From: Oscillospiraceae bacterium
GTDB lineage: Bacteria; Bacillota; Clostridia; Oscillospirales; Oscillospiraceae
Direction of reading: 5' to 3'
Assembly (NCBI GenBank): GCA_017646545.1
Contig: JAGCMI010000038.1
Span: 1-30,469 of the forward strand
DNA length: 30,469 bases
This document shows, piece by piece, positions 30,344 through 30,469 of the stretch; position 1 is the stretch's first letter; every line of letters begins with the position of its first letter. The position numbers and the translations under genes are program-made. The notes below the pieces were generated by a model. It saw only the letters and a list, made by a program, of their open reading frames with translations, made no database searches and was not told the DNA's origin.

Positions 30344-30469
30344 TTATAACCAACCGGGATTTTCGGATTCGGCCTTGCGAGAGCGAACCAAAAGGTTCTG
30401 CACCGTTTCTTTGGCAGATGCCCCCTCGTAAAGCACGCGGTAAGCGGCCTCCATAATGGGCATATCCAC
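30344..30469 (-). CDS. gpsA: Glycerol-3-phosphate dehydrogenase [NAD(P)+], C-terminal end (partial)
   Basis: The last 41 codons of a minus-strand gene enter from the window edge: VDMPIMEAAYRVLYEG, followed by a helix KETVQNLLVRSRK and the end NPGWL. The E/D-MPI-x-EA-x-Y-x-VLYEG block is the C-terminal signature of GpsA, which reduces dihydroxyacetone phosphate to sn-glycerol-3-phosphate for phospholipid synthesis. The NAD-binding domain and start are outside the window. Confidence 0.85.
   Translation of the reverse strand: MDMPIMEAAYRVLYEGASAKETVQNLLVRSRKAESENPGWL

Noticed and set aside
1..30469. Mobile elements, prophage, CRISPR or defence island
   Set aside because: No transposase, integrase, phage structural gene, repeat-spacer array or defence gene was seen; gene content and codon style are uniform core chromosome.

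Overview
This window looks like chromosomal core sequence from a low-to-moderate GC Gram-positive bacterium of the class Clostridia, most likely a gut Oscillospiraceae/Ruminococcaceae relative. The clues are HPr kinase (hprK), the block ylxM-ffh-rpsP-khpA-rimM-trmD, a T-box leader, a lysine riboswitch, a zinc-type L28, a BlaI/BlaR1-like pair and strong AGGAGG-like Shine-Dalgarno sites throughout. The lineage is inferred from gene content and style only. I see no insertion sequences, phage genes, CRISPR arrays, rRNA or att sites.

Layout. 1-950: the 5' part of a minus-strand tRNA-Leu(GAG) with a consensus promoter, then a divergent secreted CHAP-domain protein. 952-7501 (minus): a cysteine T-box leader followed by DUF805 membrane protein, cysS, polA, rimI, tsaD and a GNAT gene. 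From cysS on, the genes are joined by 1-4 nt overlaps. 7498-10117 (minus): an AGCS amino acid:cation symporter overlapping a PLP aminotransferase. 10166-14808 (minus): copA (with an in-frame, separately translatable copZ at its 3' end), an alpha/beta hydrolase, truA and an ArsC/Spx-like gene, ending in a terminator. A divergent HxlR regulator and a DegV gene follow (14860-16144), then a ThrE-type exporter (16181-17510).

17492-20162 (minus): a BlaI-type repressor and an M56 (BlaR1-like) membrane metalloprotease with a large unidentified sensor region; the promoter carries two similar dyads. 20163-20995 (minus): a sirtuin gene with its own promoter. 21001-23016 (minus): an NhaC-family transporter under a complete lysine riboswitch. 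23089-26744 (minus): the SRP/ribosome-maturation operon under a near-consensus promoter. 26772-27463: a GNAT gene. 27610-27945 (plus): a 76-aa protein of unknown function with strong expression signals. 27963-29929 (minus): hprK and an RluA-type pseudouridine synthase. 29970-30292 (plus): rpmB. 30344-30469: the C-terminal end of gpsA (minus), cut by the window edge.

Most of the window is housekeeping. The points most worth a second look are the nested copZ inside copA, the cysteine T-box operon that places DNA polymerase I and tRNA t6A synthesis behind cysteine sensing, the lysine-riboswitch-controlled NhaC transporter, the unknown sensor domain of the M56 protease, and how often transcription signals overlap coding ends or neighbouring promoters.
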